Shown piece by piece: positions 44,781-53,739 of a DNA stretch of 64,000 bases. The stretch lies in the NCBI GenBank assembly GCA_026192395.1, contig WACF01000001.1, positions 1,732,212-1,796,211 of the forward strand, read 5' to 3'. Every line of letters begins with the position of its first letter. Position 1 is the first letter of the stretch. The position numbers and the translations under genes are program-made. The notes beneath the pieces were generated by a model, which worked only from the letters and a program-made list of their open reading frames with translations, did no database searches and had not been told where the DNA came from. Source of the DNA: Proteobacteria bacterium 005FR1. Lineage in GTDB: Bacteria > Pseudomonadota > Gammaproteobacteria > Pseudomonadales > Cellvibrionaceae.

Positions 44781-45206
44781 TTAGCCCGGGGGTTCGGTGA
44801 CAAGTCCTACAGAGCCGGCGCCGGCGTTTTGCAGCTCGGTCATCATGGCTACCACCCTGCCATAGGGCACGTTGGTATCACCCCACACCAAAATCGGTGT
44901 TTGCGGCTGCTGGCGGAGCACCTTGGTGACGGTTTCCTTGATTTCGGCCAACGGTTTGGCGCTCTCGGGATCATCGCCGAGTTTGAGATAGTAGCTGCCG
45001 TCTGCCTTGATCGAGACAATCAGCGGCTCGTCATTTTCTTCGTCAATGGGTGCGGAAGGAGCTTGAGGCAGGTCCACACGCACACCCTGCATGATCAGCG
45101 GCGCGGTCACCATGAAAATAATGAGCAGCACCAACATGACGTCAATGTAGGGAACTACATTGATTTCCGCCATTGGCTTGCGCTTGCCTTTGCGTACTTG
45201 GGCCAT
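44781..45206 (-). CDS. tolR: Tol-Pal system protein TolR
   Basis: A 141-residue ExbD/TolR family protein. One membrane helix near the N-terminus (INVVPYIDVMLVLLIIFMVTAPL) contains the proton-path Asp of the YIDVMLVLL motif; the periplasmic domain (about 45-140) binds peptidoglycan. With TolQ it forms the proton-driven motor for TolA. Next to tolQ, 39 bases downstream of it. Confidence 0.95.
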   Translation of the reverse strand: MAQVRKGKRKPMAEINVVPYIDVMLVLLIIFMVTAPLIMQGVRVDLPQAPSAPIDEENDEPLIVSIKADGSYYLKLGDDPESAKPLAEIKETVTKVLRQQPQTPILVWGDTNVPYGRVVAMMTELQNAGAGSVGLVTEPPG

Positions 45207-45245
45207 GGGTGAACCTTATCTCCTGGAGAACAGGGCTGGGAGGGC

Positions 45246-45938
45246 TTAATCGGTGGACTTGGTATGGACCTGGCGGTGCAATATCGACGAAAACTCTTCA
45301 GCGAAGGTTTCGTAGTAGTTGGTCAGAGTCTCCGCCCGCGCCGAGTAGCGGTTGTAGAAAATTACCGCTGGAATAGCCGCGAACAACCCCATGGCGGTCG
45401 CGATCAGCGCTTCGGAGATACCGGGCGCAACCGCCGACAGCGTCGCTTGATGGACACCGGCGAGCGCGCGGAAGGAATTCATGATCCCCCAGACGGTGCC
45501 GAATAGACCGATATAGGGGCTGACCGATGCCACACTGGCGAGGAAGGGCAAATTGGTCTCCAGCTTCTCTTCTTCGCGGCGCAGCGCTACGCGCATTGCC
45601 CGCTCGGTACCTTGCATCACAGCCGGCGCGTCGACGCCGCCCTTCTGACGCAGGCGGGTGAATTCCTTGAAGCCGGCGCGGAAGATGTTTTCCACTCCGT
45701 CGGTCTTGCCCTTAGCGCTGCCTTGGCGGAACAGCTGATTGAGGTCGACGCCCGACCAGAATTCTTTCTCGAAATTCACAAAGGAGCGGTGCGCAGTTTT
45801 TTGGTAGATGCCACGTTGGATGATCATCATCCAGGACACGACGGAAGCGGCTACCAGCAGAAGCATGACCAGCTGCACCAGAACACTGGCGTTGGCGATC
45901 AAGCCCCACAAGGACAAGGTTTCGGTTGCTTCACCCAT
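45246..45938 (-). CDS. tolQ: Tol-Pal system protein TolQ
   Basis: A 230-residue ExbB/TolQ family protein with three membrane helices (about 13-38, 130-155, 165-195). The segment LASVASVSPYIGLFGTVWGIMNSF and AVAPGISEALIATAMGLFAAIPAV are the conserved family core lining the proton channel. First of the tolQRAB genes, downstream of ybgC. Confidence 0.95.
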   Translation of the reverse strand: MGEATETLSLWGLIANASVLVQLVMLLLVAASVVSWMMIIQRGIYQKTAHRSFVNFEKEFWSGVDLNQLFRQGSAKGKTDGVENIFRAGFKEFTRLRQKGGVDAPAVMQGTERAMRVALRREEEKLETNLPFLASVASVSPYIGLFGTVWGIMNSFRALAGVHQATLSAVAPGISEALIATAMGLFAAIPAVIFYNRYSARAETLTNYYETFAEEFSSILHRQVHTKSTD

Positions 45939-46047
45939 GGTGTTTTCGATCCACTATCTGCTTGTAATTCAATTGAGCCAGCCTGTTGAGGCTGAATGGG
46001 TTATTTCGTTTATGATTATGTCGCCAGGTGCTGTGTGGTTATGCTCT

Positions 46048-46458
46048 TCACCTGTCGCGATGGTCCGATTGCAATGCCTCCCGCAGACCGACGGGTATGG
46101 CCGTCGGCTTCATGCCGTCTCTGTTTACGCAGGCAACCTTGACATCTGCCCGGCACAGCGAGTCGCCCGACCGGCTGACGATTTGCTCAAATTCCACGTA
46201 GCTGCGCGCGATCTTGCGGACCTCCGTGGACACACTCAGCTCATCGCCGAGCACCGCCGCTCGCTGGAAGTCGATCCTCATGGAATGAACCACCAATAAT
46301 AGACCATTCTCGAGAGTTGCGGGCTTGTCGTAGCCAAGGCGGGTGATGAACTCGGTGCGGGAGCGTTCCATGAATTTCAGGTAGTTGGCATGGTAGACGA
46401 TGCCGCCGGCATCGGTATCCTCGATGTAGACTTTCACGGACAAGGAAAATTCCGCCAC
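46048..46458 (-). CDS. ybgC: Acyl-CoA thioesterase YbgC
   Basis: A 136-residue hot-dog-fold thioesterase of the 4-hydroxybenzoyl-CoA thioesterase group. YIEDTDAGGIVYHANYLKFMERSRTEF contains the catalytic Asp and the Y-H-A-N-Y signature. YbgC hydrolyses short acyl-CoA or acyl-ACP and associates with phospholipid synthesis enzymes. Its place ahead of tolQ is standard. Confidence 0.94.
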   Translation of the reverse strand: MAEFSLSVKVYIEDTDAGGIVYHANYLKFMERSRTEFITRLGYDKPATLENGLLLVVHSMRIDFQRAAVLGDELSVSTEVRKIARSYVEFEQIVSRSGDSLCRADVKVACVNRDGMKPTAIPVGLREALQSDHRDR

Positions 46459-46518
46459 TTAGCTGGTTTCCTCAAATTATTTATTGAAATAAGTTGCTGG
46501 AATTGCAGTAAAAATCTG

Positions 46519-47571
46519 CTAATCGAACAGCGGCGACTGGCCGGGCTCGGTGCCCCGCTCATTCTTGTGGGCGGGCTTCAGCCCGAAGTGATCGTAAGCG
46601 TGCTGGGTCACTACCCGGCCGCGCGGCGTACGCGTGATAAATCCCTGTTGGATGAGGTAGGGCTCAAGAACGTCCTCGATCGTATCCCGCTCCTCGCTGA
46701 TTGCCGCAGCCAGACTATCCACCCCCACCGGGCCGCCACCGAATTTTTCGATCATGGTCAGCAGCATGCGCCGGTCCATATGATCGAAGCCCTGATTGTC
46801 CACCTTCAGCATGTTCAAGGCCTGGTCAGCCACTTCGCCGGAAATGCGGCCGTCTCCTTTCACTTCCGCATAGTCCCTGACGCGGCGCAACAGGCGATTG
46901 GCGATCCTCGGCGTGCCTCGCGAGCGACGGGCGATTTCCTCAGCACCTTTGGTGTCCATCGTGATGCTCATCAGTTGGGCCGAGCGGCTGACGATCTGGG
47001 TCAGATCCCGCACATTATAGAACTCGAGACGCTGAACGATGCCGAAGCGATCGCGCAGCGGCGACGTGAGCAATCCGGCACGAGTGGTGGCGCCCACGAG
47101 GGTGAAAGGCGGCAGGTCGAGTTTGATGGAGCGAGCGGCGGGCCCCTCCCCGATCATGATGTCCAGCTGAAAATCTTCCATCGCCGGATAGATCACCTCC
47201 TCAACCACCGCGCTGAGGCGGTGAATCTCGTCGATGAACAGCACATCGCCCGGCTCAAGATTGGTCATTAGTGCAGCCAGATCACCAGCTTTTTCCAGCA
47301 CCGGACCGGATGTGCTCTTCATATCCACGCCCATTTCCGCGGCGATGATGTTGGCGAGGGTTGTCTTGCCAAGGCCGGGCGGGCCGAAGATGAGCGTGTG
47401 GTCGAGGGCCTCACCGCGCTTTTTTGCCGCTTCGATGAAAATGCTCATCTGCTCGGCCACCGCAGGCTGACCGATATAGTCCTGCAGGCGCTTCGGGCGC
47501 ACTGCACGGTCCTGCTGTTCTTCCTGGGGCTGGGCGGTGGGTTGGATAATCAAACGGTCTTTTTCGATCAT
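46519..47571 (-). CDS. ruvB: Holliday junction branch migration helicase RuvB
   Basis: A 350-residue AAA+ motor. Walker [12 protein letters not shown], Walker [11 protein letters not shown], sensor region and the arginine-finger/winged-helix part ([19 protein letters not shown], then [12 protein letters not shown]) are intact. It drives branch migration with RuvA. The opening [11 protein letters not shown] is typical. Separated from ruvA by 72 bp holding a short GTCGCCA repeat. Confidence 0.97.
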   Translation of the reverse strand: MIEKDRLIIQPTAQPQEEQQDRAVRPKRLQDYIGQPAVAEQMSIFIEAAKKRGEALDHTLIFGPPGLGKTTLANIIAAEMGVDMKSTSGPVLEKAGDLAALMTNLEPGDVLFIDEIHRLSAVVEEVIYPAMEDFQLDIMIGEGPAARSIKLDLPPFTLVGATTRAGLLTSPLRDRFGIVQRLEFYNVRDLTQIVSRSAQLMSITMDTKGAEEIARRSRGTPRIANRLLRRVRDYAEVKGDGRISGEVADQALNMLKVDNQGFDHMDRRMLLTMIEKFGGGPVGVDSLAAAISEERDTIEDVLEPYLIQQGFITRTPRGRVVTQHAYDHFGLKPAHKNERGTEPGQSPLFD

Positions 47572-47580
47572 AGATAGTCA

Positions 47581-47608
47581 GTCGCCAGTCGCCAGTCGCC
47601 AGCCGCCA
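47581..47608. repeat. GTCGCCA heptamer repeat between ruvA and ruvB
   Basis: Three perfect GTCGCCA units and one GCCGCCA variant in tandem, in the gap upstream of ruvB. Same unit as the array at 34044-34099. Confidence 0.92.
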
Positions 47609-47643
47609 GTCGTCCCGACGACATTCAACGAAAGAGACTTCAG

Positions 47644-48276
47644 TTAAACCGCCGCGAGGCTGCGCAGTGCCATGCGGATCAAGTCCTCGCAGCGCTCCAG
47701 CTGATGCTCTTTCTGGGTCGCCATTATCACGCGAGCTGCCTCGGCGGGCTTGTAGCCCAGTGCAATCAAAGCGCTCTCCGCTTCGTCGATCACGGATTGG
47801 CTCTGTGCCGGGACCGGCTCCACCGGCTTCGAGCCAGCGGGACCGCCGGCATGGGCGAGACCTTGATGCTGCCAGTCCTTCAGCCGATCGCGCAGCTCGA
47901 TGATTAGTCGCTCGGCGGTTTTCTTGCCAACCCCGGGGACCTTCACCAGCGCTTTTGAGTCGTCGTCGCGGACGCAGCGGACGATGTCGTCGGCTTCCAT
48001 CCCGGAGAGAATGGCCAGCCCCATCTTCGGACCCACGCCGTTGACCCGGATCAGGGTGCGAAACAGCTCACGGTCGCGCTTGTCGGCAAAGCCAAATAAT
48101 TGTTGTGCGGTTTCACTGATCGCGAAGTGTGTATGAAGAACGACTTCGTTATCCACATCGGGCAGGCGGTAAATGCTGGTCATGGGCACCTGCACTTCGT
48201 AGAAAACGCCGTTTACATCCACCAGCAAGTCGGGGGGACGCTTCTCTACCAGGGTGCCGCGCAGTCTGCCAATCAA
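47644..48276 (-). CDS. ruvA: Holliday junction DNA-binding protein RuvA
   Basis: A 210-residue protein: OB-fold (MIGRLRGTLVEKRPPDLLVDVNG), two helix-hairpin-helix motifs (VNGVGPKMGLAIL, VPGVGKKTAERLIIEL) and a C-terminal three-helix domain (IALGYKPAEAARVI) that contacts RuvB. Tetramers grip the four-way junction. Position between ruvC and ruvB is normal. Confidence 0.97.
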   Translation of the reverse strand: MIGRLRGTLVEKRPPDLLVDVNGVFYEVQVPMTSIYRLPDVDNEVVLHTHFAISETAQQLFGFADKRDRELFRTLIRVNGVGPKMGLAILSGMEADDIVRCVRDDDSKALVKVPGVGKKTAERLIIELRDRLKDWQHQGLAHAGGPAGSKPVEPVPAQSQSVIDEAESALIALGYKPAEAARVIMATQKEHQLERCEDLIRMALRSLAAV

Positions 48277-48280
48277 AAAA

Positions 48281-48360
48281 CAGTCTCCAGTGTTCGGTCG
48301 CCAGTCGCCAGTGTTGAGAATCCGATGCCAGAAAAGACAACTTTCCGGTCTGGAGACTGG
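48281..48360. repeat. Repeat-rich ruvC-ruvA spacer
   Basis: Contains two GTCGCCA units (48297-48310) and an inverted pair CAGTCTCCAG (48281-48290) / CTGGAGACTG (48351-48360). It belongs to the same family of short intergenic repeats seen beside nadA and ruvB. Confidence 0.75.
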
Positions 48361-48380
48361 TGACTAGAGACTCGCGACTT

Positions 48381-48896
48381 TCAAATGATTCTGCCCCGCC
48401 GGAAGCTGCGGGCGCGGGCAAATTTTATCAGATGTTGTTGCGTGTTGGCGTGACACAGCGCCACCGCCAGCGCGTCCGCGGCGTCTTCCTGCGGCGTGCC
48501 CGGCAACTTCAGGAGCGTCTTGACCATGTGCTGCACCTGGAGCTTGTCCGCACCACCGGTGCCGACAACCGACTGCTTGATTTTTAGGGCTTCGTATTCG
48601 GAAACCGGCAGATCCTGGCTGGCTGCCGCCACGATCGCCGCTCCCCGAGCTTGTCCCAGCTTCAGTGCGGACGCAGCGCTTTTGGCCATGAACACCTGCT
48701 CAATGGCCATTTCCTGGGGGCAGTATTCCTGAACGATTTCGGTAACCGAGTCGAAGATGAGACGCAGGCGCGCGGCGAGTGGCAAATCCGGAATCCTTAC
48801 AACACCGCTGGTGACGTATTCCGCCCGGGAGCCGAGGCTATTTATTATTCCGAACCCGGTTTTGCGGGAGCCGGGGTCGATGCCCAGGATTAACAT
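48381..48896 (-). CDS. ruvC: Holliday junction endonuclease RuvC
   Basis: A 171-residue RNase-H-fold resolvase. [14 protein letters not shown] carries the first catalytic Asp (Asp7); MAIEQVF gives the Glu; [13 protein letters not shown] gives the C-terminal acidic pair. It cuts the junction bound by RuvAB. Separated from ruvA by 104 bp of repeat-containing DNA, and from yebC by 139 bp. Confidence 0.97.
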   Translation of the reverse strand: MLILGIDPGSRKTGFGIINSLGSRAEYVTSGVVRIPDLPLAARLRLIFDSVTEIVQEYCPQEMAIEQVFMAKSAASALKLGQARGAAIVAAASQDLPVSEYEALKIKQSVVGTGGADKLQVQHMVKTLLKLPGTPQEDAADALAVALCHANTQQHLIKFARARSFRRGRII

Positions 48897-49035
48897 CAGT
48901 CGCTAGTCTCTCGTCTCTCGCCGCTAGTCACCAGTCGTGGCGCTGCGCGCCATGGTGGACAAGTATCCAGTAATTGGGCACATCTTGCCAGTCCTTATCA
49001 TCTGGACCGGTGGCTGGAATCCGGGGACCGAGGCG

Positions 49036-49785
49036 TTAGCGGCTGCCGGCTGCCTCGAGGACTTCGTCCGGAATCTCGGCATTGGTATAGACGTTCTGGA
49101 CATCGTCCAGATCTTCGAGCATGTCGATCAGCCCGAGAATTTTTTCGGCGTTATCGCCATCCACTTCGACCTTGGTGGAAGGAACCATGGTGGTTTCGGC
49201 GTGAACAGGTTCCATACCAGCCGCGATCATGGCGTCTTTTACCCCGAGGAATTCTTCAAAGCTGGTGGTGATATCGATCGATCCATCATCATTGGTTTCG
49301 ATGTCCTCAGCACCGGCCTCCAGCGCAACCTCCATCACCTGTTCTTCATCGGTGCCGGGAGGAAAACTGAGTTGCCCCTGACGGGAGAAGAGATAGGCCA
49401 CCGAGCCGTCGGTACCCAGGTTGCCACCGCGCTTGGAAAAGGCGTGACGGACTTCGGCCACGGTGCGGTTGCGATTATCGGTCATCGCCTCGATCAGCAC
49501 TGCCACACCGCCGACCCCGTAGCCTTCGTAAGTGACTTCCTCGTAATTGTCCCCTTCCGCCCCACCGGCGCCGCGGGCAATGGCTTTATCGATGGTGTCC
49601 CGCTTCATGTTGGCGCCGAGGGCCTTGTCGATGGCCGCACGCAGCCGCGGGTTGTCCTCGGGCGCGGCACCCTGCTTGGCGGCAACCGTCAGTTCACGAA
49701 TGAGTTTGGTGAAGATTTTTCCGCGTTTGGCATCCTGGGCTGCTTTGCGATGCTTGATGTTCGCCCATTTGCTGTGGCCGGCCAT
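49036..49785 (-). CDS. yebC: YebC/PmpR family protein (TACO1 homologue)
   Basis: A 249-residue protein with the family opening [27 protein letters not shown] (first 20 residues most conserved), the [21 protein letters not shown] and [18 protein letters not shown] segments and an acidic groove. The family was described as transcriptional regulators and more recently linked to translation of proline-rich stretches. Gene order aspS-yebC-ruvC is typical. Confidence 0.95.
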   Translation of the reverse strand: MAGHSKWANIKHRKAAQDAKRGKIFTKLIRELTVAAKQGAAPEDNPRLRAAIDKALGANMKRDTIDKAIARGAGGAEGDNYEEVTYEGYGVGGVAVLIEAMTDNRNRTVAEVRHAFSKRGGNLGTDGSVAYLFSRQGQLSFPPGTDEEQVMEVALEAGAEDIETNDDGSIDITTSFEEFLGVKDAMIAAGMEPVHAETTMVPSTKVEVDGDNAEKILGLIDMLEDLDDVQNVYTNAEIPDEVLEAAGSR

Positions 49786-49818
49786 AGGTGGACCTTTCCT
49801 CCGAATTTTCGCTGCTGG

Positions 49819-49850
49819 CTCGCCATTCCGGCGGTTGCAGGAATGGCGAG
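49819..49850. repeat. 11-bp inverted repeat between aspS and yebC
   Basis: CTCGCCATTCC (49819-49829) and GGAATGGCGAG (49840-49850) with a 10-base loop. No T-run follows, so it is more like a REP-type hairpin or mRNA-processing element than a terminator. The CATTCCGGC core recalls the REP-like element at 34115-34198. Confidence 0.7.
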
Positions 49851-49885
49851 GCTGATTATCTGGCGCGAAGGAGCTGGAGACTCCG

Positions 49886-51664
49886 TCAGTCTTTGGGCTT
49901 TTCTTCCAGGCGTGTGCGGATATGCAGTTCGCGCAGCTGTTCGGGATCGACCCCGCCCGGAGCGTCGGTCATCAGGTCTGCGGCGGTCTGCGTCTTCGGG
50001 AACGCAATCACGTCGCGGATGGAGTGAGCGCCGGTCATCCACATGATCAGACGGTCAAGACCGAAGGCGAGACCGCCGTGAGGCGGCGCACCGTATTTGA
50101 GCGCATCCAGCAGGAAGCCGAACTTCTCGCGCTGCTCTTCGGCGCTGATGCTCAGCACATCGAAGACCGCCTGCTGCATTTTCTGGTCGTGGATCCGAAC
50201 CGAACCGCCGCCCAGCTCGGTACCGTTGAGTACCAGGTCATAGGCGCGCGACAGAGCTGCCGGCGGGTTGGCCCGCAGTTCTTCCGCGCTGCAGGACGGT
50301 GCGGTAAAGGGGTGGTGCAGGGCGGACAGGCTGCCGTCGTCATCTTCCTCGAACATCGGGAAGTCCACTACCCACAGCGGCGCCCACTCGCAGGTGTAGA
50401 GATCGAGGTCCTCGCCCAGCTTGTTTCGCAGTGCGCCCAGCGCTTCGGAGACGATCTTGGCCTTGTCCGCGCCGAAGAACAGCAGATCGCCGTTTTCAGC
50501 TTCCACCCGCTCGAGGATCGCTTTGCGAACCTCAGTGGGCAAAAATTTAACGATCGGCGACTGCAGACCGTTTTCCAGATCCGACAGATCGTTGACCTTG
50601 ATATAGGCCAGACCCTTGGCGCCATAGATGCTCACGAACTTGGTGTAGTCGTCGATCTGCTTGCGGGTAAGCTTGTCATTGCCGCCCGGCACCTTCATCA
50701 CCGTGACACGGCCCTTGGGATCCTTGGCCGGGCCGGAAAATACCTTGAATTCCACTTCGGTCATCAGGTCCTTCACGTCCACCAGTTCCAGCGGGATGCG
50801 CAGGTCCGGTTTGTCGGAACCGTACTTGGCCATTGCCTCGGCATAGGTGATCCGCGGGAAGTCCCCGAACTGCACACCTTTGATCTCGGCAAAGAGGTGG
50901 CGAATCATGTCTTCGTTGATCGCCATGATCTGGTTTTCGTCGAGGAAGGAAGTCTCGATATCGATCTGGGTGAATTCCGGCTGACGATCCGCGCGCAGGT
51001 CTTCGTCGCGGAAGCACTTGGCGATCTGGTAATAGCGATCGAAACCGGAAACCATCAGCAGCTGCTTGAACAGCTGCGGTGACTGCGGCAGTGCGAAGAA
51101 CTTGCCCGCATGAGTGCGCGAGGGGACCAGATAATCCCGGGCGCCTTCGGGCGTCGCACGGGTCAGAATCGGTGTTTCGATGTCGATAAAGCCCTGATTG
51201 TGCAGATAGTTGCGTACCGCGGTGGTCACCCGCGAGCGCAGACGCAAAATGCGCTGCATTTCCGAGCGCCGCAGATCCAGATAGCGGTAGCGCAGGCGTA
51301 CGTCCTCTCCGACAGACTGATGCTCATCCAGTGGGAAGGGAGGCGTCTCGGCTACGTTGAGAATCTTCAGTGCGGTACCGTAGACCTCGATTTCCCCAGT
51401 AGGCATGTTCTTGTTGACGGTCTCGGGCGCCCGCGCGCGCACCTTGCCGGTTACCTGCAGGACGTACTCACTGCGCACCTTGTCCGCCCGCTCGAAATCC
51501 TCCTTGGCATCCGGGTCGAAAACCACCTGCACCACCCCCTCGCGATCGCGAAGGTCGATGAAGATCACACCGCCGTGGTCGCGGCGACGATCAACCCAGC
51601 CACACAGGGTGACTTCTTTATCAATGAAGGTGGAATCGAGGACACCACAGTAGCTGCTGCGCAT
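49886..51664 (-). CDS. aspS: Aspartate-tRNA ligase
   Basis: A 592-residue class II synthetase. Anticodon-binding OB domain at the N-terminus ([26 protein letters not shown]), motif 2 region ([18 protein letters not shown]), the bacterial GAD insertion in the middle (about 290-410), and motif 3 ([12 protein letters not shown]). Length fits the bacterial type. Downstream of the FmdB gene and upstream of yebC. Confidence 0.97.
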   Translation of the reverse strand: MRSSYCGVLDSTFIDKEVTLCGWVDRRRDHGGVIFIDLRDREGVVQVVFDPDAKEDFERADKVRSEYVLQVTGKVRARAPETVNKNMPTGEIEVYGTALKILNVAETPPFPLDEHQSVGEDVRLRYRYLDLRRSEMQRILRLRSRVTTAVRNYLHNQGFIDIETPILTRATPEGARDYLVPSRTHAGKFFALPQSPQLFKQLLMVSGFDRYYQIAKCFRDEDLRADRQPEFTQIDIETSFLDENQIMAINEDMIRHLFAEIKGVQFGDFPRITYAEAMAKYGSDKPDLRIPLELVDVKDLMTEVEFKVFSGPAKDPKGRVTVMKVPGGNDKLTRKQIDDYTKFVSIYGAKGLAYIKVNDLSDLENGLQSPIVKFLPTEVRKAILERVEAENGDLLFFGADKAKIVSEALGALRNKLGEDLDLYTCEWAPLWVVDFPMFEEDDDGSLSALHHPFTAPSCSAEELRANPPAALSRAYDLVLNGTELGGGSVRIHDQKMQQAVFDVLSISAEEQREKFGFLLDALKYGAPPHGGLAFGLDRLIMWMTGAHSIRDVIAFPKTQTAADLMTDAPGGVDPEQLRELHIRTRLEEKPKD

Positions 51665-51819
51665 AGAGAATCCCTAAACTTTGGCAGGCGATCGTCGCCG
51701 CCCGGATTTGGAGGTTTGATTCGAATCTGTCTGGTTGTGCTTGGGCCCGGCTCTCGCTGATCCGGGCTGAGCGACTCGGCCGGCACGCCCGCGCCTAACG
51801 AGCGGCAGCAGCGGACGTG

Positions 51820-52128
51820 TCAGGTGGCTGAGGCGGGGCTGGAGCTGCCGGTTTTGCTTTCGCTGCCGCTTTTGCTCTCCTTGCCGGCCTTGTCTCCGCC
51901 GCTGGATGCATCACCCGACTTTTCACCGGCCACATTCTTTTTCTTGCCGGTTTTGAAGTCCGTCTCGTACCAGCCACCGCCTTTCAGGCGGAAAGCCGCC
52001 GCGGAGACTTTTTTCCGCAGCGCCTGATCGTGGCAGGCCGGACATTCGGTCAGCAGCGGATCACTCATTTTCTGCAGTGCTTCGAACTCGTGTTCGCAGG
52101 ACTGGCATTGATATTCATAGATTGGCAT
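51820..52128 (-). CDS. FmdB family zinc-ribbon protein
   Basis: A 102-residue protein: N-terminal zinc ribbon PIYEYQCQSCEHEFEA ... TECPACHD (CxxC twice), a GGGWYETDF motif typical of FmdB proteins, and a low-complexity Lys/Ser/Gly tail (about 60-102). Family described from formamidase operons; role unknown. Start at 52128 follows GAGG seven bases upstream. Stands directly before aspS, as in pseudomonads. Confidence 0.88.
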   Translation of the reverse strand: MPIYEYQCQSCEHEFEALQKMSDPLLTECPACHDQALRKKVSAAAFRLKGGGWYETDFKTGKKKNVAGEKSGDASSGGDKAGKESKSGSESKTGSSSPASAT

Positions 52129-52504
52129 GAACACACCTCAAACCACTGAAACGGTTCCGATTCCCTCGGACAAAGGGCCGCGGGCGCAGGCACCCGACCC
52201 GGAAAGCCGCGCATTATACCCCAGGGGGGGAGATGCTGGGAGCCTTGGCTGAGCCCCGCACATCGCGCCGCGGGGCAGCACCCATCAGTTCGGATATAGG
52301 TTCGGTCAGAGCGAAATCAAGCTCTTCCGTTTCCAAAGACCGCTCGCGTCGACCGCCTCGCGACAGCTCACGATTTGGTCCGCTATCGGCTCGACCGCAG
52401 CAAAGCAATCGGCGGGGAGATGCTCCGAAAAAGGGCTCCTGTCGACCGGGCGCTTCGGAACGGCAATTTCCGGGTAAAAATCGCGGTAATCGCTCACATT
52501 TTGG

Positions 52505-52533
52505 TTGCCGGCGACGTTTTTATCCTTTATATA
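52505..52533 (+). promoter_or_regulatory. Probable sigma-70 promoter of the HU-like gene
   Basis: TTGCCG (52505-52510), 17-base spacer, TATATA (52528-52533). It lies about 170 bp before the HU-like start codon. The rest of the gap 52129-52705 shows no gene I can support. Confidence 0.5.
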
Positions 52534-52705
52534 TAGGCCCCAGCCGAACTCCGGTTATTTTGAGCCTGTAAAAACAGTGTTTTTTGACGATTCCGGTGCT
52601 CCGGCACCTTGGGGAAGATCGCACAAGGACACTGAGGCTTGAAAAGAAGCTCCACGCACCAAGCTGCTTTGGAACCACACATCCAACCAACAAAAGGATA
52701 CACGC

Positions 52706-53140
52706 ATGGCTGCTCGCAAGACTGCTGCTAAGAAGAAGGCTCCTGCCAAAAAGGCTGCCGCCAAGAAGAAGGCGCCGGCCGCTAAAAAAGCGGCGGCTAA
52801 GAAGGCTGCACCCGCCAAAACTCCAAAGACCATCAAAGAGCGCTACAGCAAGACTCAGCTCCTGAACCACCTGGCCGAGACCACCGAGCTGTCACGCAAG
52901 CAGGTTTCTTCCGTGATGGATGAGCTGACCAGCGTTATCGAAGCGCACATCAACAAGCGCGGCGCCGGCGAGTTCGTCATGCCCGGTCTGTTCAAGGTCG
53001 TGACCGTCAAGAAGCCGGCTCGCAAGGCTCGCAAAGGCATTAACCCCTTCACTGGTGAAGAGGTTACCTTCAAAGCCAAGCCCGCCAGCACTCAGGTGAA
53101 GATCCGCCCGCTGAAGAAAATGAAGGAAATGGCCGAATAA
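52706..53140 (+). CDS. HU-like DNA-binding protein with histone H1-like Lys/Ala tail
   Basis: A 144-residue nucleoid protein. Residues 1-41 are almost only Lys, Ala and Pro in KKAPAKKAAA-type repeats (15 Lys), like histone H1 tails. Residues about 45-135 form a HU/IHF fold: TKTQLLNHLAETTELSRKQV-like helices, then GEFVMPGLFKVVTVKKPARKARKGINPFTGEE, where the arm normally inserted in DNA carries RKARKGINP. The tail should bind DNA non-specifically. It is monocistronic with its own promoter. Confidence 0.88.
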   Translation: MAARKTAAKKKAPAKKAAAKKKAPAAKKAAAKKAAPAKTPKTIKERYSKTQLLNHLAETTELSRKQVSSVMDELTSVIEAHINKRGAGEFVMPGLFKVVTVKKPARKARKGINPFTGEEVTFKAKPASTQVKIRPLKKMKEMAE

Positions 53141-53156
53141 GGCTGTTTTTGCTTCC

Positions 53157-53183
53157 GCCCCGCCAGGCATCAGCCGGCGGGGC
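53157..53183. other. GC-rich hairpin between convergent genes
   Basis: GCCCCGCC and GGCGGGGC around an 11-base loop, 17 bases past the HU-like stop and just past the HIT stop. There is no T-run on either side, so it may act as a weak or Rho-assisted end. Confidence 0.4.
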
Positions 53184-53188
53184 ATCCG

Positions 53189-53632
53189 TCACCCCGCTCC
53201 GTCTTCTCGCCAAACCTTCTCGAAGTCCTCTCCCGCTAACGCGCTCTGAAGCCGGCCGACAAGCTCGTCGAGCTCACCCCGCGCATAACTCTTACCTTCC
53301 ACGGCACCCCAGACCGGCCCCGGCCAGGCGGGATCGCTGGCAAAGCGCGCAACATGGTGCATGTGCAACTGCTCTACCCTGTTGCCCAGTACCGCCACGT
53401 TCATCTTGTCCGGCACAAAAAGATCCACCATAACTTCCGCCAAGTGGCAGGACTCTCTCATGAGTTGCATACGATCCTCGTCACCCAGGTGATGTATCTC
53501 GCGCATCGCCTCCCGGCGAGGCACCAGAATGCACCAGGGGTAATTGGCATCCCGGCTCAGTAGAACCAGAGACAAGGGGAATCGACCAAGCACAACGGTA
53601 TCTTTTTCAAGCTGGGGGTGAAGTGAGAACAT
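53189..53632 (-). CDS. HIT family hydrolase
   Basis: A 147-residue histidine-triad nucleotide hydrolase. The core reads NRVEQLHMHHVAR, with H-x-H followed by H-V rather than the usual H-x-H-x-H spacing, as in a common bacterial subgroup. The N-terminal part WCILVPRREAMREIHHLGDEDR is typical. Start at 53632 has GAGGGACAG upstream; longer starts overlap the proS promoter region. Probably hydrolyses nucleotide phosphoramidates or sulfates. Confidence 0.85.
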   Translation of the reverse strand: MFSLHPQLEKDTVVLGRFPLSLVLLSRDANYPWCILVPRREAMREIHHLGDEDRMQLMRESCHLAEVMVDLFVPDKMNVAVLGNRVEQLHMHHVARFASDPAWPGPVWGAVEGKSYARGELDELVGRLQSALAGEDFEKVWREDGAG

Positions 53633-53739
53633 TACTGTCCCTCGTTTATTTTGCTGGATTGGGAGGGGCGGAAAGGAGCCGGTGAATACCGTAGAATACG
53701 CCCCTGATTCTTCCACAGACAACTCTGAGTACGGATATT

